NCBI GenBank assembly: GCA_023416585.1
Contig: JAEZHM010000055.1
Location: 1-64,000, forward strand
DNA from: Bacillota bacterium
GTDB taxonomy: Bacteria > Bacillota > Clostridia > Christensenellales > Aristaeellaceae
DNA length: 64,000 nt
Direction: 5' to 3'
Shown here: piece by piece, positions 33,126-41,240 of the stretch
Numbering within the stretch: the stretch's first letter is position 1
Layout: each line of letters starts with the position of its first letter
Made by a program: the position numbers and the translations under genes
Notes under the pieces: model-generated
Databases searched by the model: none
Told to the model about the DNA's origin: nothing
The model's input: the letters and a program-made list of their open reading frames with translations, nothing else

Positions 33126-34663
33126 GCACTTCCCTCCCTGCGGCTGCCGGTCATGTAATAGCCGATCTCCGGTTTATCGAAATGCCCGGCCGCAAACTCG
33201 CCGGTAATCTGACCGTCAAAGAGGGTGATCACCCTGTCGGACAGATGCAGCACCTCGTCCAGGTCGGCACTGATGAGCAGTATGGCGCAGCCTTCCCGAC
33301 GTTTTTTCATGATCATTTCATGGATAAACGCCATGGCCCCGATGTCGATGCCGCGGGTAGGCTGGCAAATAAGCAGCACCTTGGCATCGAAGGAAAACTC
33401 CCTCGCCGCCACCACCTTTTGCATGTTTCCGCCGGATAAGGATCCGGCTAACGTATCGATGCCCGGCGCGCGTATGTCAAAGCGCTCCATCAGGGATTTG
33501 GCGTAGGAGCGGACGGGCTTTCTTTTCAAATGGATTTTAAGCAGGGAAAACATCTTTTGATGCTGCTTGCCGGCCAGCAGGTTGTCGCTTACGGAGGCGG
33601 AGACGGATACGCCGGACAAAAGCCGGTCTTCGGGGATATGGCACACGCCGAGCTTGCGTACCATGGCGGGCGTCATGCGGGCAGTGTCCTTGCCAAGGAT
33701 GGTAATGCAGCCGCCGCGGATGGGGGTAAGCCCTGCCAGCGCCTCCGCAAGTTCCTTCTGGCCGTTGCCCTCCACGGCAGCCACGCCCAGTATCTCACCG
33801 GCATGCAAGGCAAGGGATACGTTTTTCAGTGCCGGCAGGCCGCGGCTGGAAAGCACCTGCAGGTTTTTTGCGGTAAGCAGCGGCGCGCCCGGCTCCCCGG
33901 TATGGTCCAGGGGTTCCGATATCATCTCCCGGCCCACCATCAGGGAGGCCAGCATACGCTCGTTCACTTGGGCGGTATCATATACCCCCACAAGCTTCCC
34001 GCCGCGCATGACGCCCACACGGTCGGATATGGCCATGACCTCGTACAGCTTGTGGGTGATCAAAATCACCGTCATGCCCTTTTCCTTCACCACGCGGCGG
34101 ATGACGGAAAACAGATCCTCCGTCTCCTGGGGCGTAAGCACCGCGGTAGGTTCATCCAGGATCAATATGTCTGCGCCACGGTGCAGTGTTTTCAAAATCT
34201 CCACACGCTGCTGCAGGCCCACGCCGATATCGGCCACCCTGTCGTCCGGGTTCACGTTCAGGCCGTACTCCTTTGTAAGGTTAAGCACGGTCTGCCTAGC
34301 CTTCTTCTGGTCGTAAAACAGGCCATATTTCCGGGGCTCACGGCTTAGAACAATGTTTTGCGCCACAGAAAAAGAAGCCACCAGCATGAAATGCTGGTGC
34401 ACCATGCCCACACCACGCCCTATGGCATAAGCGGGGCTATATTTTTGCACGCGCTGCCCGCGGATAAAGACCTCGCCGGCTGTTGGCTCGTTCATGCCGT
34501 AGAGGATGCGCATGAGGGTAGACTTGCCGGCGCCGTTTTCTCCCACCAGCGCAAAAACCTCCCCGGAACGGACGGAAAGGCTCACGTCGTCGTTGGCCAG
34601 AACGCCGGGAAACTGCATGTTGATATGGGAGAAGGTGACGGCATCGGTAGATGGCACGGTCAT
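33122..34663 (-). CDS. BMP-type ABC transporter ATPase, duplicated NBD (NupO/YufO-like)
   Basis: This 513-residue ATPase has two nucleotide-binding domains. NBD1 has Walker A GENGAGKST (about residue 37) and Walker B DILILDEPTAVLTPQE. NBD2 has a degenerate Walker A (AVEGNGQKE) and signature LSGGNMQKVVAARE. This asymmetry is normal in ribose- and nucleoside-type importers. It energises the two permeases downstream. The SBP gene lies about 370 bp upstream, separated by repeats of families A, B and C. Confidence 0.92.
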   Translation of the reverse strand: MTVPSTDAVTFSHINMQFPGVLANDDVSLSVRSGEVFALVGENGAGKSTLMRILYGMNEPTAGEVFIRGQRVQKYSPAYAIGRGVGMVHQHFMLVASFSVAQNIVLSREPRKYGLFYDQKKARQTVLNLTKEYGLNVNPDDRVADIGVGLQQRVEILKTLHRGADILILDEPTAVLTPQETEDLFSVIRRVVKEKGMTVILITHKLYEVMAISDRVGVMRGGKLVGVYDTAQVNERMLASLMVGREMISEPLDHTGEPGAPLLTAKNLQVLSSRGLPALKNVSLALHAGEILGVAAVEGNGQKELAEALAGLTPIRGGCITILGKDTARMTPAMVRKLGVCHIPEDRLLSGVSVSASVSDNLLAGKQHQKMFSLLKIHLKRKPVRSYAKSLMERFDIRAPGIDTLAGSLSGGNMQKVVAAREFSFDAKVLLICQPTRGIDIGAMAFIHEMIMKKRREGCAILLISADLDEVLHLSDRVITLFDGQITGEFAAGHFDKPEIGYYMTGSRREGSA

Positions 34664-34704
34664 GCTCCTGTTCTGCTAGGCACTTTTGTTAATCTCCCTT
34701 TTTT

Positions 34705-34739
34705 ACTCCCCCAGTCGCCTGCGGGCGGCGGAAGGAGTA
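34705..34739. repeat. Family A repeat, short core
   Basis: ACTCCCCCAGTCGCCTGCGG continues to GGCGGAAGGAGT, giving an almost perfect palindrome that consists of the two ends of the element without the middle. Confidence 0.5.
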
Positions 34740-34893
34740 CAAACGGAGAACTTCAAGGATCTTTAAGTAGAGGGAGAAACGCTACGCTGCCGAATAAATT
34801 CGAAATTGAACTTGCCCGGCAGCATAGCAGCATACCTAAAACTATGGTGCGACAATGGATAAATATGAATGGGGGATTCCAAAGGGATTCTTT

Positions 34894-35003
34894 CCCATCT
34901 GGCTCAATAGTCGCACTGCTGCGCTGCCGCTTACATTGCTCCTTTTCGCCAGCCTCCTCCGCCTCGCTGCATCCGCCACAGGCGGCGCTTCGGCTTCGGA
35001 GCC
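34894..35003. repeat. Dispersed repeat, family B, inserted into a family C terminator
   Basis: This 110-bp copy (CCCATCTGGCTCAATAGTCG through GGCTTCGGAGCC) is very close to 24666-24776. Its flanks, CCAAAGGGATTCTTT on the left and TTTGGTGGGAGTCCAGAGGG on the right, join to recreate the family C hairpin element seen intact at 31011-31068. Family B has therefore inserted into family C here. Confidence 0.75.
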
Positions 35004-35015
35004 TTTGGTGGGAGT

Positions 35016-35036
35016 CCAGAGGGCAAAGCCCTCTGG
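35016..35036 (-). terminator. Hairpin directly after the BMP-family SBP gene
   Basis: CCAGAGGGC-AAA-GCCCTCTGG is a perfect 9-bp stem that begins immediately after the SBP stop codon. It is the right half of the interrupted family C element. Confidence 0.55.
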
Positions 35037-36026
35037 TCACCTGGTCGTTTTCACCACAATCTTGCCGCTGATGATCAGCTGCTTGATATTCTCCACTTCG
35101 GCCTTCAATTCATCGGACACCTGCTGCGTCATTTCGGGGGTGCCGTAGCCGATATCGATAAATCCGCTCTTCATATCGGCCAGCCAGACAGTGCCGCCCT
35201 TCCAGATTTTATTCACCATATCATCCTTGATGGCGGTATAAATGGACAAGCCCACGTTCTTTTTCATGGAAGCGATGATCACGTCCGGGTTGATGTACTT
35301 CTGGTCGGCGTCTACACCGATGGCATACTTGCCGGCTTCCTTGGCGGCCTCAAACACGCCCTCGCCGGTCTTGCCGGCCACCGCGAACACGATGTCGCAG
35401 CCGCGGCCGAACAGCGTCAGTGCGCATTCCTTGCCCTTGGAGGGATCCTCGTAACCTCCGGCGTAAATGAATTCCACGGCCGCGCCGGAATTGGCGTACT
35501 TGGCACCCTGCTGGTAGCCCACCAGAAAGTCGTTGATAACCGGATCATCCATGCCTCCCACGGCGCCCACCTTGTTGGTCTTGGTCATCTTGCCGGCCAC
35601 ATAGCCCACCATGAAGGAGCCTTCGTTGGCGGTGTAGGGGATGCTTAAAACGTTCGGGATGCCTTCCAGTTCCTGATCCACATACACGAACTTCACATTG
35701 GGCATGGCGGCGGCCACTTCCTGAATACCGTCGTAAAACTGCCAGCCAACGGCCACCACATAATCGCTGATCTCGGCGGCTAAAGCCAATTGCGCGGTGA
35801 ACAGCGCGGATTCTTCCTTGCACTCCATGACCCGGCCGTCCACGCCGAATTCCGTAATCAACATTTGTAATCCTTCATTCGCGGAATCGTAGAAGGACCG
35901 GTCACCCAAACCGCCGGCCACCACGACGGTCACTGTCACGGGATCTGTAGGCGCAGCCTGCGCAAACGCCGGGATGATGGACACCGCCAGCAAAAGGGAA
36001 AGCAATAGCGCAGCAGTACGTTTCAT
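35037..36026 (-). CDS. BMP-family ABC transporter substrate-binding protein
   Basis: This 329-residue binding protein of the basic membrane protein/PnrA-like family has a signal peptide (residues 1-24, ending AFAQA/AP) without a lipobox cysteine, unlike typical Gram-positive BMP lipoproteins. Seen: VVAGGLGDRSFYDSANEGLQ (purine-nucleoside site region), IPYTANEGSFMVGYVAGKMT, GGYEDPSKGKECALTLFGRG and YAIGVDADQKY, all family hallmarks. Relatives bind nucleosides; here the divergent alsE and alsK genes raise the possibility of a hexose ligand. GAAGGAGG precedes the ATG. Confidence 0.9.
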   Translation of the reverse strand: MKRTAALLLSLLLAVSIIPAFAQAAPTDPVTVTVVVAGGLGDRSFYDSANEGLQMLITEFGVDGRVMECKEESALFTAQLALAAEISDYVVAVGWQFYDGIQEVAAAMPNVKFVYVDQELEGIPNVLSIPYTANEGSFMVGYVAGKMTKTNKVGAVGGMDDPVINDFLVGYQQGAKYANSGAAVEFIYAGGYEDPSKGKECALTLFGRGCDIVFAVAGKTGEGVFEAAKEAGKYAIGVDADQKYINPDVIIASMKKNVGLSIYTAIKDDMVNKIWKGGTVWLADMKSGFIDIGYGTPEMTQQVSDELKAEVENIKQLIISGKIVVKTTR

Positions 36027-36103
36027 AGGTATCCTCCTTCAAATTGATATCCCTCCACCAGGCTTGGGAAGCTTGCGCAGCAAGCCTTAAGCCAGTATAA
36101 TGA

Positions 36104-36109
36104 TTATAG
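36104..36109 (-). promoter_or_regulatory. Extended -10 of the BMP transporter promoter
   Basis: On the minus strand the sequence TGC-TATAAT (TATAAT at 36109-36104) lies 78 bp upstream of the SBP ATG. The leader contains a perfect GCTTGC-TGC-GCAAGC hairpin (36072-36086). No clear -35 is visible. The epimerase gene diverges from the other side. Confidence 0.45.
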
Positions 36110-36177
36110 CATATTCATGGTAAAGGGGACAGGATAAACTTGGCCCTGAATGCTGTACATAAGGAGTTTTTTTATTT

Positions 36178-36855
36178 ATGAAACCGCAGTTTGCCGTATC
36201 CCTGATGTGTATGGATTTTCTGAACATCCGTGAGCAGCTTGATATCTTGAACCGCAGGGCGGATTATTACCACATCGACCTGATGGACGGCCACTTTTGT
36301 AAGAATATCACGCTCTCCCCCGACATCGTTGCGGCCATATCCCGCGCAGCCACGCTGCCCATGGACGCCCATTTGATGGCCACCACGCCAAATGATTGGC
36401 TGGAACCCATGGCCAAGGCCGGGGCGAAGATTATTTCCCCCCACGCGGAAACCATCAACACCGACGCCTTCAGGGTGTTGAACCGCATTGAGCAGCTTGG
36501 CTGCAAAAAGGGTGTTGTGTTAAACCCCGCAACAACCTTTGATACTGTGCGCCATTACATTGGGCGGCTGGATATACTCACCATTATGACGGTAGATGTG
36601 GGCTACGCCGGCCAGGCGTTTATACCCGAAATGCTGAAAAAAATCGAAGAGGCGGCGAATTTCAGGGAGAAGCAAGGCTACCGTTACCTTATCCAGGTGG
36701 ACGGCTCCTGCAACGCCCGCACCTACAAGCGGTTAAATGATGCCGGCACGGACATCTATGTCATGGGCTCCTCCGGGCTGTTCGGCTTGTCGAAAGACCT
36801 GAACGAGGCCTATGACAAAATGCTGGCGGATTTCCATAGGGAAACGGGATTATAA
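36178..36855 (+). CDS. alsE: D-allulose-6-phosphate 3-epimerase
   Basis: This 225-residue ribulose-phosphate 3-epimerase-family enzyme is closest to AlsE: SLMCMDFLNIREQLDILN, YYHIDLMDGHF and FIPEMLKKIEEA all match AlsE wording rather than Rpe. Catalytic/metal residues: His32 and Asp34 (HIDLMDGH), His65 (MDAHLM) and Asp175 (QVDGSCN). It interconverts allulose 6-phosphate and fructose 6-phosphate. Next to an allose-kinase-like gene it makes a D-allose or D-allulose pathway likely. The isomerase AlsI was not found in the window. Confidence 0.87.
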   Translation: MKPQFAVSLMCMDFLNIREQLDILNRRADYYHIDLMDGHFCKNITLSPDIVAAISRAATLPMDAHLMATTPNDWLEPMAKAGAKIISPHAETINTDAFRVLNRIEQLGCKKGVVLNPATTFDTVRHYIGRLDILTIMTVDVGYAGQAFIPEMLKKIEEAANFREKQGYRYLIQVDGSCNARTYKRLNDAGTDIYVMGSSGLFGLSKDLNEAYDKMLADFHRETGL

Positions 36856-36861
36856 AACAAA

Positions 36862-36930
36862 AAGCTTGCTTCCGAAGGTCCAGGGCGACCGGAAAGCCCT
36901 GGTCGCACCCGCAGGTGCGAAATCCCCTAA
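36862..36930 (-). repeat. Solitary copy of the family D repeat
   Basis: Read on the minus strand, the region contains stem-loop 1 as CGCACC-TGCG-GGTGCG and then CCAGGGCTTTCCGGTCGCCC and GGACCTTCGGAAGCAAGCTT. This is the same order as each unit of the 1509-1950 array. Stem 1 differs from the array at two positions on each side but still pairs perfectly. It lies between alsE and alsK. Confidence 0.8.
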
Positions 36931-36992
36931 GATGCAAATAAATCGTACCAATACAGAAATAATGCTATTTGACATCGGGAGGTCGACCCACC

Positions 36993-37889
36993 ATGCACAC
37001 CACCGTTCTGGGCATTGATATAGGCGGAACCCACCTGCGGCTGGGCCTGGCGGGGCAAGATTTATCCCTTTCCGGATTTGAAATGGCCTCCAGCACATTT
37101 TTAAACGGTTCGGACGCACCCTACCGCCTGGCAGATTTCATCCGGGGTTATCTGAAAAGAATGGATTGCGCGCCCAAGGCTATATCCATCGGCTTTCCTT
37201 CCACGCTGGACAGGGCTAGACGGCGGCTTTTATCCACCCCCAACATTGCGGGCCTAAACAACGTGCCCATGGCGGATATTTTGCAGGAGCAGTTGAATAT
37301 CCCTGTGTTCATCGACCGGGATGTGAACCTTCTGTTCCTTAACGACTGCCGCCATTTTGGCTTAACGGGCGGCGTCATTCTCGGCTGCTATATCGGCACG
37401 GGCCTTGGCAACGTGATATCCATTGGCGGCGAGATATTGATCGGCAAAAATGGCGTGGCAGCAGAATTGGGCCACATTCCCGCCTGGGGCCGGCAGGAGG
37501 AATGCCCCTGCGGCAACCGGGGCTGTGTGGAGATGTACGCCTCCGGCAAACATTTGAAAGAGCTTTGCGATACGCATTTTCCCGGCACACAGCTTGGCGA
37601 ACTGTTCCTGCGCCAAAATGAGCATGAGATGATCATGGAGTATGTGGACGGCTTGTCGATCCCCATTGCTACGGAAATCAACCTTTTGGACCCGGACTAT
37701 GTGCTGCTGGGCGGCGGTGTACTGCAAATGGAAGGCTTTCCCCATTCCTATCTGGAAGAATGTATCCTGCGTCACACCCGAAAGCCCTATCCTGCGGAGG
37801 GCCTGCAATTAAGATACTCTCAAAAGGCCCAGGAGAACGGTGTCGTCGGCGCGGCGATCAGGGCGTACAGGGAATTGAAAAAGGCATAA
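36993..37889 (+). CDS. alsK: ROK family sugar kinase, D-allose kinase-like
   Basis: This protein of about 298 residues carries the ROK signatures: VLGIDIGGTHLRLGLA (ATP phosphate loop), FIDRDVNLL with the catalytic Asp, GCYIGTGLGN, the zinc motif GHIP...ECPCGNRGCVE and LLDPDYVLLGGGV. STPNIAGLNN and the RDVN box resemble AlsK more than glucokinase or NagK. It would phosphorylate D-allose to allose 6-phosphate. ATG 36993 has GGGAGG upstream; the longer start at 36969 covers that site. The gene ends the alsE-alsK pair. Confidence 0.8.
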   Translation: MHTTVLGIDIGGTHLRLGLAGQDLSLSGFEMASSTFLNGSDAPYRLADFIRGYLKRMDCAPKAISIGFPSTLDRARRRLLSTPNIAGLNNVPMADILQEQLNIPVFIDRDVNLLFLNDCRHFGLTGGVILGCYIGTGLGNVISIGGEILIGKNGVAAELGHIPAWGRQEECPCGNRGCVEMYASGKHLKELCDTHFPGTQLGELFLRQNEHEMIMEYVDGLSIPIATEINLLDPDYVLLGGGVLQMEGFPHSYLEECILRHTRKPYPAEGLQLRYSQKAQENGVVGAAIRAYRELKKA

Positions 37890-37928
37890 AAACGCTGCAT
37901 TGAAAAAGGCCAGAAACTTAGCAAAACC

Positions 37929-37957
37929 TTGTCAAACCTGGCCGACTGTGCTACAAT
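37929..37957 (+). promoter_or_regulatory. tRNA-Arg promoter
   Basis: TTGTCA (37929-37934), a 17-bp spacer and TACAAT (37952-37957) lie 14 bp before the tRNA 5' end, as expected for a stable RNA gene. Confidence 0.7.
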
Positions 37958-37971
37958 GGTCTGCGCGACCT

Positions 37972-38048
37972 GTTCTCGTAGCTCAGCAGGATAGAGCGTC
38001 CGCCTCCTAAGCGGAAGGCCGTGGGTTCGAATCCCGCCGGGAACGCCA
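37972..38048 (+). tRNA. tRNA-Arg, anticodon CCT
   Basis: This 77-nt cloverleaf includes an encoded CCA. Acceptor GTTCTCG/CGGGAAC (one T-G pair) with discriminator G, D arm GCTC...GAGC, anticodon arm TCCGC-CTCCTAA-GCGGA with anticodon CCT, and T arm GTGGG-TTCGAAT-CCCGC. It reads AGG codons. It has its own promoter and terminator. Confidence 0.96.
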
Positions 38049-38070
38049 TGAAAAGGGACATTCGTTACGG

Positions 38071-38104
38071 AAAAATGCCCGTCAAATGGGACGGGCATTT
38101 TTCT
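38071..38104 (+). terminator. Terminator of the tRNA-Arg gene
   Basis: AAAAATGCCCGTC (38071-38083) is perfectly complementary to GACGGGCATTTTT (38090-38102) around a 6-nt loop. The stem has A/T tails, so it could work in both directions. Confidence 0.85.
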
Positions 38105-38312
38105 ATGCCTGCAAAACGAATCTTGATATTGCGGTTTTCGAGATAAATTTGCAGGAATACATGGTTAGGCTCACACAGCATTTTTTATTAAGAATTCTGC
38201 TTGCATCGTTTCGAGTAAAGATGCACACCCATGCACACCCCTATCGCGATTTTAGCCTTTGTTTCAGGCATCCGTGTAATTGTGCACACCCCTAAGAAAC
38301 ACAAATAATTCA

Positions 38313-38353
38313 GAACCAAAAGGCCGCAGGTTCAAATCTTGTCACCTCGACCA
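38313..38353 (+). pseudogene. Displaced 3' half of a tRNA-Pro (attachment-site-like remnant)
   Basis: The sequence gives an anticodon-stem 3' strand (ACCAA), a variable region AAGGCC, T arm GCAGG-TTCAAAT-CTTGT and acceptor 3' strand CACCTCGACCA. This is the pattern of tRNA-Pro, which normally ends CACCCCGACCA. No 5' half precedes it. Such 3' fragments are the usual scars of integrase-mediated insertion or excision at a tRNA gene. The surrounding 38105-38734 region has no gene; it contains only TGCACACCC repeats and AT-rich DNA. Confidence 0.6.
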
Positions 38354-38734
38354 TAAAAAGAGCCAGCGATCTCAACGGGTTGCGGTTTTTTTTATTTTCC
38401 CCAAAACACAAAAAAGTACACTTTTGGATGTCCATTTTTTTGTATCTGGAGTATATTATACAGGAGTGGATACCCCTATCAAGTATGACACTTCGGGTAT
38501 GAACAACAGATAACGACTATATAAGTATAAGAAAATTAATGAAATCAATTGTTCTTCGAGAAGCGATAAAATGCAATGAGAAATAAAAAGTTGAAAAAAA
38601 AGTTGCACAATTATTCGCAATTTTTCAATCCACATATAGAATATTTCAATGTTCTTCCGTTACAAAATATTTTCACCAGCCTATTTACGTGATATATTTT
38701 GCTTTGCATAAAGCTGAATTTTCGACAACATTAG

Positions 38735-38763
38735 TTGACATATACACAATGCGTTACTATAAT
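38735..38763 (+). promoter_or_regulatory. Perfect consensus sigma-A promoter
   Basis: TTGACA (38735-38740), a 17-bp spacer and TATAAT (38758-38763) match the consensus at all 12 positions. It lies 73 bp before the start of the exported TIM-barrel protein. It is unusually strong for an accessory gene. Confidence 0.85.
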
Positions 38764-38836
38764 AACAAGGAACTACAATTCGTTCAATTTTTGGATAAAT
38801 ATTATTATATCAAAAAATATAAAAGAAGGTATTTTT

Positions 38837-40759
38837 ATGAAAAGAATACTGGGACTATTGCTGACATTGATTATTCTGGTCGGTTCTTTTCCTTTTTTGT
38901 CCAATGCCGAATCCACAACAACCAGTACGGATGATATAAGGTTTAGCCAAGCAGTTTCATTAGGTTTATTGGATGGAATAGATATCCAGGACAAGCAGCG
39001 GTTGGCCACACGCATTGACGTTGTTAACATGATCACGGCGGTGCAGCGTCTACGCTTTGGCGATGCAGGCCGCTGCCTTGCCTCCATGGCTGAAACCAGC
39101 GATGAAAAACCTGCCACAAGATTCTGGTTCGGCAACTGCCTGTATTTGTCATGGACGGAGTTGTGCGCAGGGATACCATATGACTCAAACGGTTCCTGGA
39201 TCGATTATGCCGATTCCTGTAGCAATATTGATCATCCATTGATAGATAACCTGAGCTCAAGCTCGTTTGGGCTTCGATGTGGTAACATTTTGCTTGATAA
39301 TAGCGATGTGGCGGGGACATGGGGCTCAGGAGGCATCTTTGCCCTATGTACAGATGTGGAAGATATCATCGGCGAGTGGCCAAACGGCGCACCGGTTGGG
39401 GTAGAATACCCCTATGACTTTGGAGACTGGTGGACACCAATGTTTTGTGATAAAATGTTTGACAGGGTTAGCGGTGAAAAAATCCTGGAAATGGATGAAG
39501 ACGGCAAATGGCGCCCACAACAGAAGATGACCATTCAGGATGCAGCAGAAGCTACACTTCGTTACTACAACTCATTTGAGCCGGAGGCGGAGTATAAGAC
39601 TTTCGATCAAGTAAGCACCTTCGACTCTGCGATTATAACACCTGAACTGCTCTCCAAAGAGACGACGCTTCCGAAAGCCTCTTGTTCAAAAATACCCGAG
39701 CAGTGGCATGGTATTCTCTTTTGCAAATGGGGTAATGCAACAAATGGAGCAATGTATGGTTATCGCGACAAGGTGATTCGTGCCGAGGATTTAGATGCAG
39801 TTAAAGCAGCAGGGTTGAATAGCATTGTTTTGATGACCAGCTTTTCATTGTTGCAAGGTCCGGAAACACAGTCCGGAATGGTGAATGAGACTAGGCTAAA
39901 GGAATTGGATCAGGTTATTGCATATGCCATTGAACGAGACATTCATATAACCATTCAATGTTTACAGACAACCGGTTTTCAGCAAACCGATCCCTTTGCA
40001 AACGGCGATGCTGCCGAGCCGCAAACCAATGCACAAATTGCTGAGTTTGCGCAATTTTGGGGAATGCTGGCGCGTCGATATGCAGCTATCCCGAACGAGT
40101 ATCTCGCATTTAATCTATTCTGTGAGCCTGGCATGAGAACCGAGAAACAGTACGCAAAAGTGTTTACGCCTGCTGTTAAAGCCATACGCGAGTCGAACCC
40201 TGATCGTGTTATTATAGCAGATATACATTCCGGCGGCCTAACCGGCAAGTCTATGGCTGAGCTGGGTGTTGCCTTAAGTTACCATCAATACGAACCGCGT
40301 AGCTTTTGTGCTCTGGTGCACGATCAGTACAGCGATGAAGCTTATATGCAGTCTGTAACATGGCCTTACAAAGATTCTAAAGGAGTCATGTGGGATGCGG
40401 ATACAGTAGCCAAGTCATTGCTGGATAAGAAAGCAAAGCAAAAAACGTCATATGAATTGCTGAAAACACTTGCCGAAAAATATAATGTGGGTTTTACCGT
40501 TGGCGAATTCGGAGTTTTCTATGATGAGGCAGATTACACAGACTTTATTTACCCACAGGAAACGTTTTTGGGTTATGTTCGGGATATGCTGGATCGATTT
40601 AAGCGCGATGGAGTAAGTTGGACGTACGGTTCAGCACTGGGAAGCTTTAGCCCTATCCAACTATGCAGAGCATATGATTTGGATTATGAGTCAGTCGGTA
40701 GTTATTACTTCTTATACTCAAGCCTGTGTGATCTATTTCGCAGCTACGCAGACAAATGA
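38837..40759 (+). CDS. Exported glycosidase-like protein, SLH-like N-terminus plus GH5-type barrel
   Basis: This protein of about 640 residues has a signal peptide at residues 1-25 (MKRILGLLLTLIILVGSFPF...SNA). Residues 35-260 include an S-layer-homology-like piece (FSQAVSLGLLDGIDIQDKQR and MTIQDAAEATLRYYNS), suggesting cell-wall attachment. Residues 300-640 form a TIM barrel: VKAAGLNSIVLMTSFSLLQG, then YLAFNLFCEPGMRTEKQY with a candidate acid/base Glu430, and VGFTVGEFGVFYDEADY with candidate nucleophile Glu557. In GH5 the acid/base Glu follows Asn; here it follows Cys429. It is probably a cell-surface glycan hydrolase of unknown specificity. ATG 38837 has AGAAGG upstream. Confidence 0.72.
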   Translation: MKRILGLLLTLIILVGSFPFLSNAESTTTSTDDIRFSQAVSLGLLDGIDIQDKQRLATRIDVVNMITAVQRLRFGDAGRCLASMAETSDEKPATRFWFGNCLYLSWTELCAGIPYDSNGSWIDYADSCSNIDHPLIDNLSSSSFGLRCGNILLDNSDVAGTWGSGGIFALCTDVEDIIGEWPNGAPVGVEYPYDFGDWWTPMFCDKMFDRVSGEKILEMDEDGKWRPQQKMTIQDAAEATLRYYNSFEPEAEYKTFDQVSTFDSAIITPELLSKETTLPKASCSKIPEQWHGILFCKWGNATNGAMYGYRDKVIRAEDLDAVKAAGLNSIVLMTSFSLLQGPETQSGMVNETRLKELDQVIAYAIERDIHITIQCLQTTGFQQTDPFANGDAAEPQTNAQIAEFAQFWGMLARRYAAIPNEYLAFNLFCEPGMRTEKQYAKVFTPAVKAIRESNPDRVIIADIHSGGLTGKSMAELGVALSYHQYEPRSFCALVHDQYSDEAYMQSVTWPYKDSKGVMWDADTVAKSLLDKKAKQKTSYELLKTLAEKYNVGFTVGEFGVFYDEADYTDFIYPQETFLGYVRDMLDRFKRDGVSWTYGSALGSFSPIQLCRAYDLDYESVGSYYFLYSSLCDLFRSYADK

Positions 40760-41057
40760 TTTTCCCCGCTTTTGTTACAATAATGATACAGCCCCGAAAC
40801 CACATAGCAAATAGGGTAGCCTGCATTGGTATGAACACAGAATACGGTTCCTTGTGTTGTAAGGCAAATGGCTGCAAAGGAAATTGCCGCAGATATTGGC
40901 ACTCGGAGCATGCATTTTTCTAGGTAGGAAGAAGCAGGAAAAAGAGAATGCAATAAGGAAAAGAGAGATGATATATCTACTATGTAACCAAAATGCAGGA
41001 AGCGCAAAACGCACGTGAAATGAAGCTTTGATGTATGTGAAACGAAGCTTTGACACC

Positions 41058-41087
41058 TTGACACTGGATAATTCCAAGGAGTACAAT
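41058..41087 (+). promoter_or_regulatory. Promoter for the 41241 lipoprotein gene
   Basis: TTGACA (41058-41063), 18 bp, TACAAT (41082-41087). A second TTGACA lies 8 bp earlier (41050-41055). This gives a leader of about 145 nt. The rest of the 40760-41240 gap has no convincing gene. Confidence 0.55.
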
Positions 41088-41240
41088 CGGCCTAATCGTA
41101 AGCTGAATTATCGTGTATTTGTTATGCCGCTTTAAAATCTCTTGCTGGGGGGCGTGCAGATTGCATTATCTTCCGGGGATAACCTGCGGAATGTGACCGG
41201 ATTCGCTATTTTGAATCACAAATTTGTGGAGGATACTCTT

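Noticed and set aside
33530..34348. 272-codon plus-strand ORF opposite the NupO-like ATPase
   Set aside because: The minus strand has Walker and signature motifs in frame; the plus ORF is a mirror of conserved codons.
34358..35071. 237-codon plus-strand ORF running through 34358-35071
   Set aside because: It starts antisense to the ATPase and crosses repeats of families A, B and C.
38313..38353. Complete second tRNA gene
   Set aside because: Only the anticodon-stem 3' strand, T arm and acceptor 3' strand exist; the preceding bases cannot form the D arm or acceptor 5' strand.
40744..41086. Minus-strand ORFs of about 105 codons between the two barrel-protein genes
   Set aside because: No ribosome site or family resemblance; the region carries the promoter and leader of the 41241 gene.
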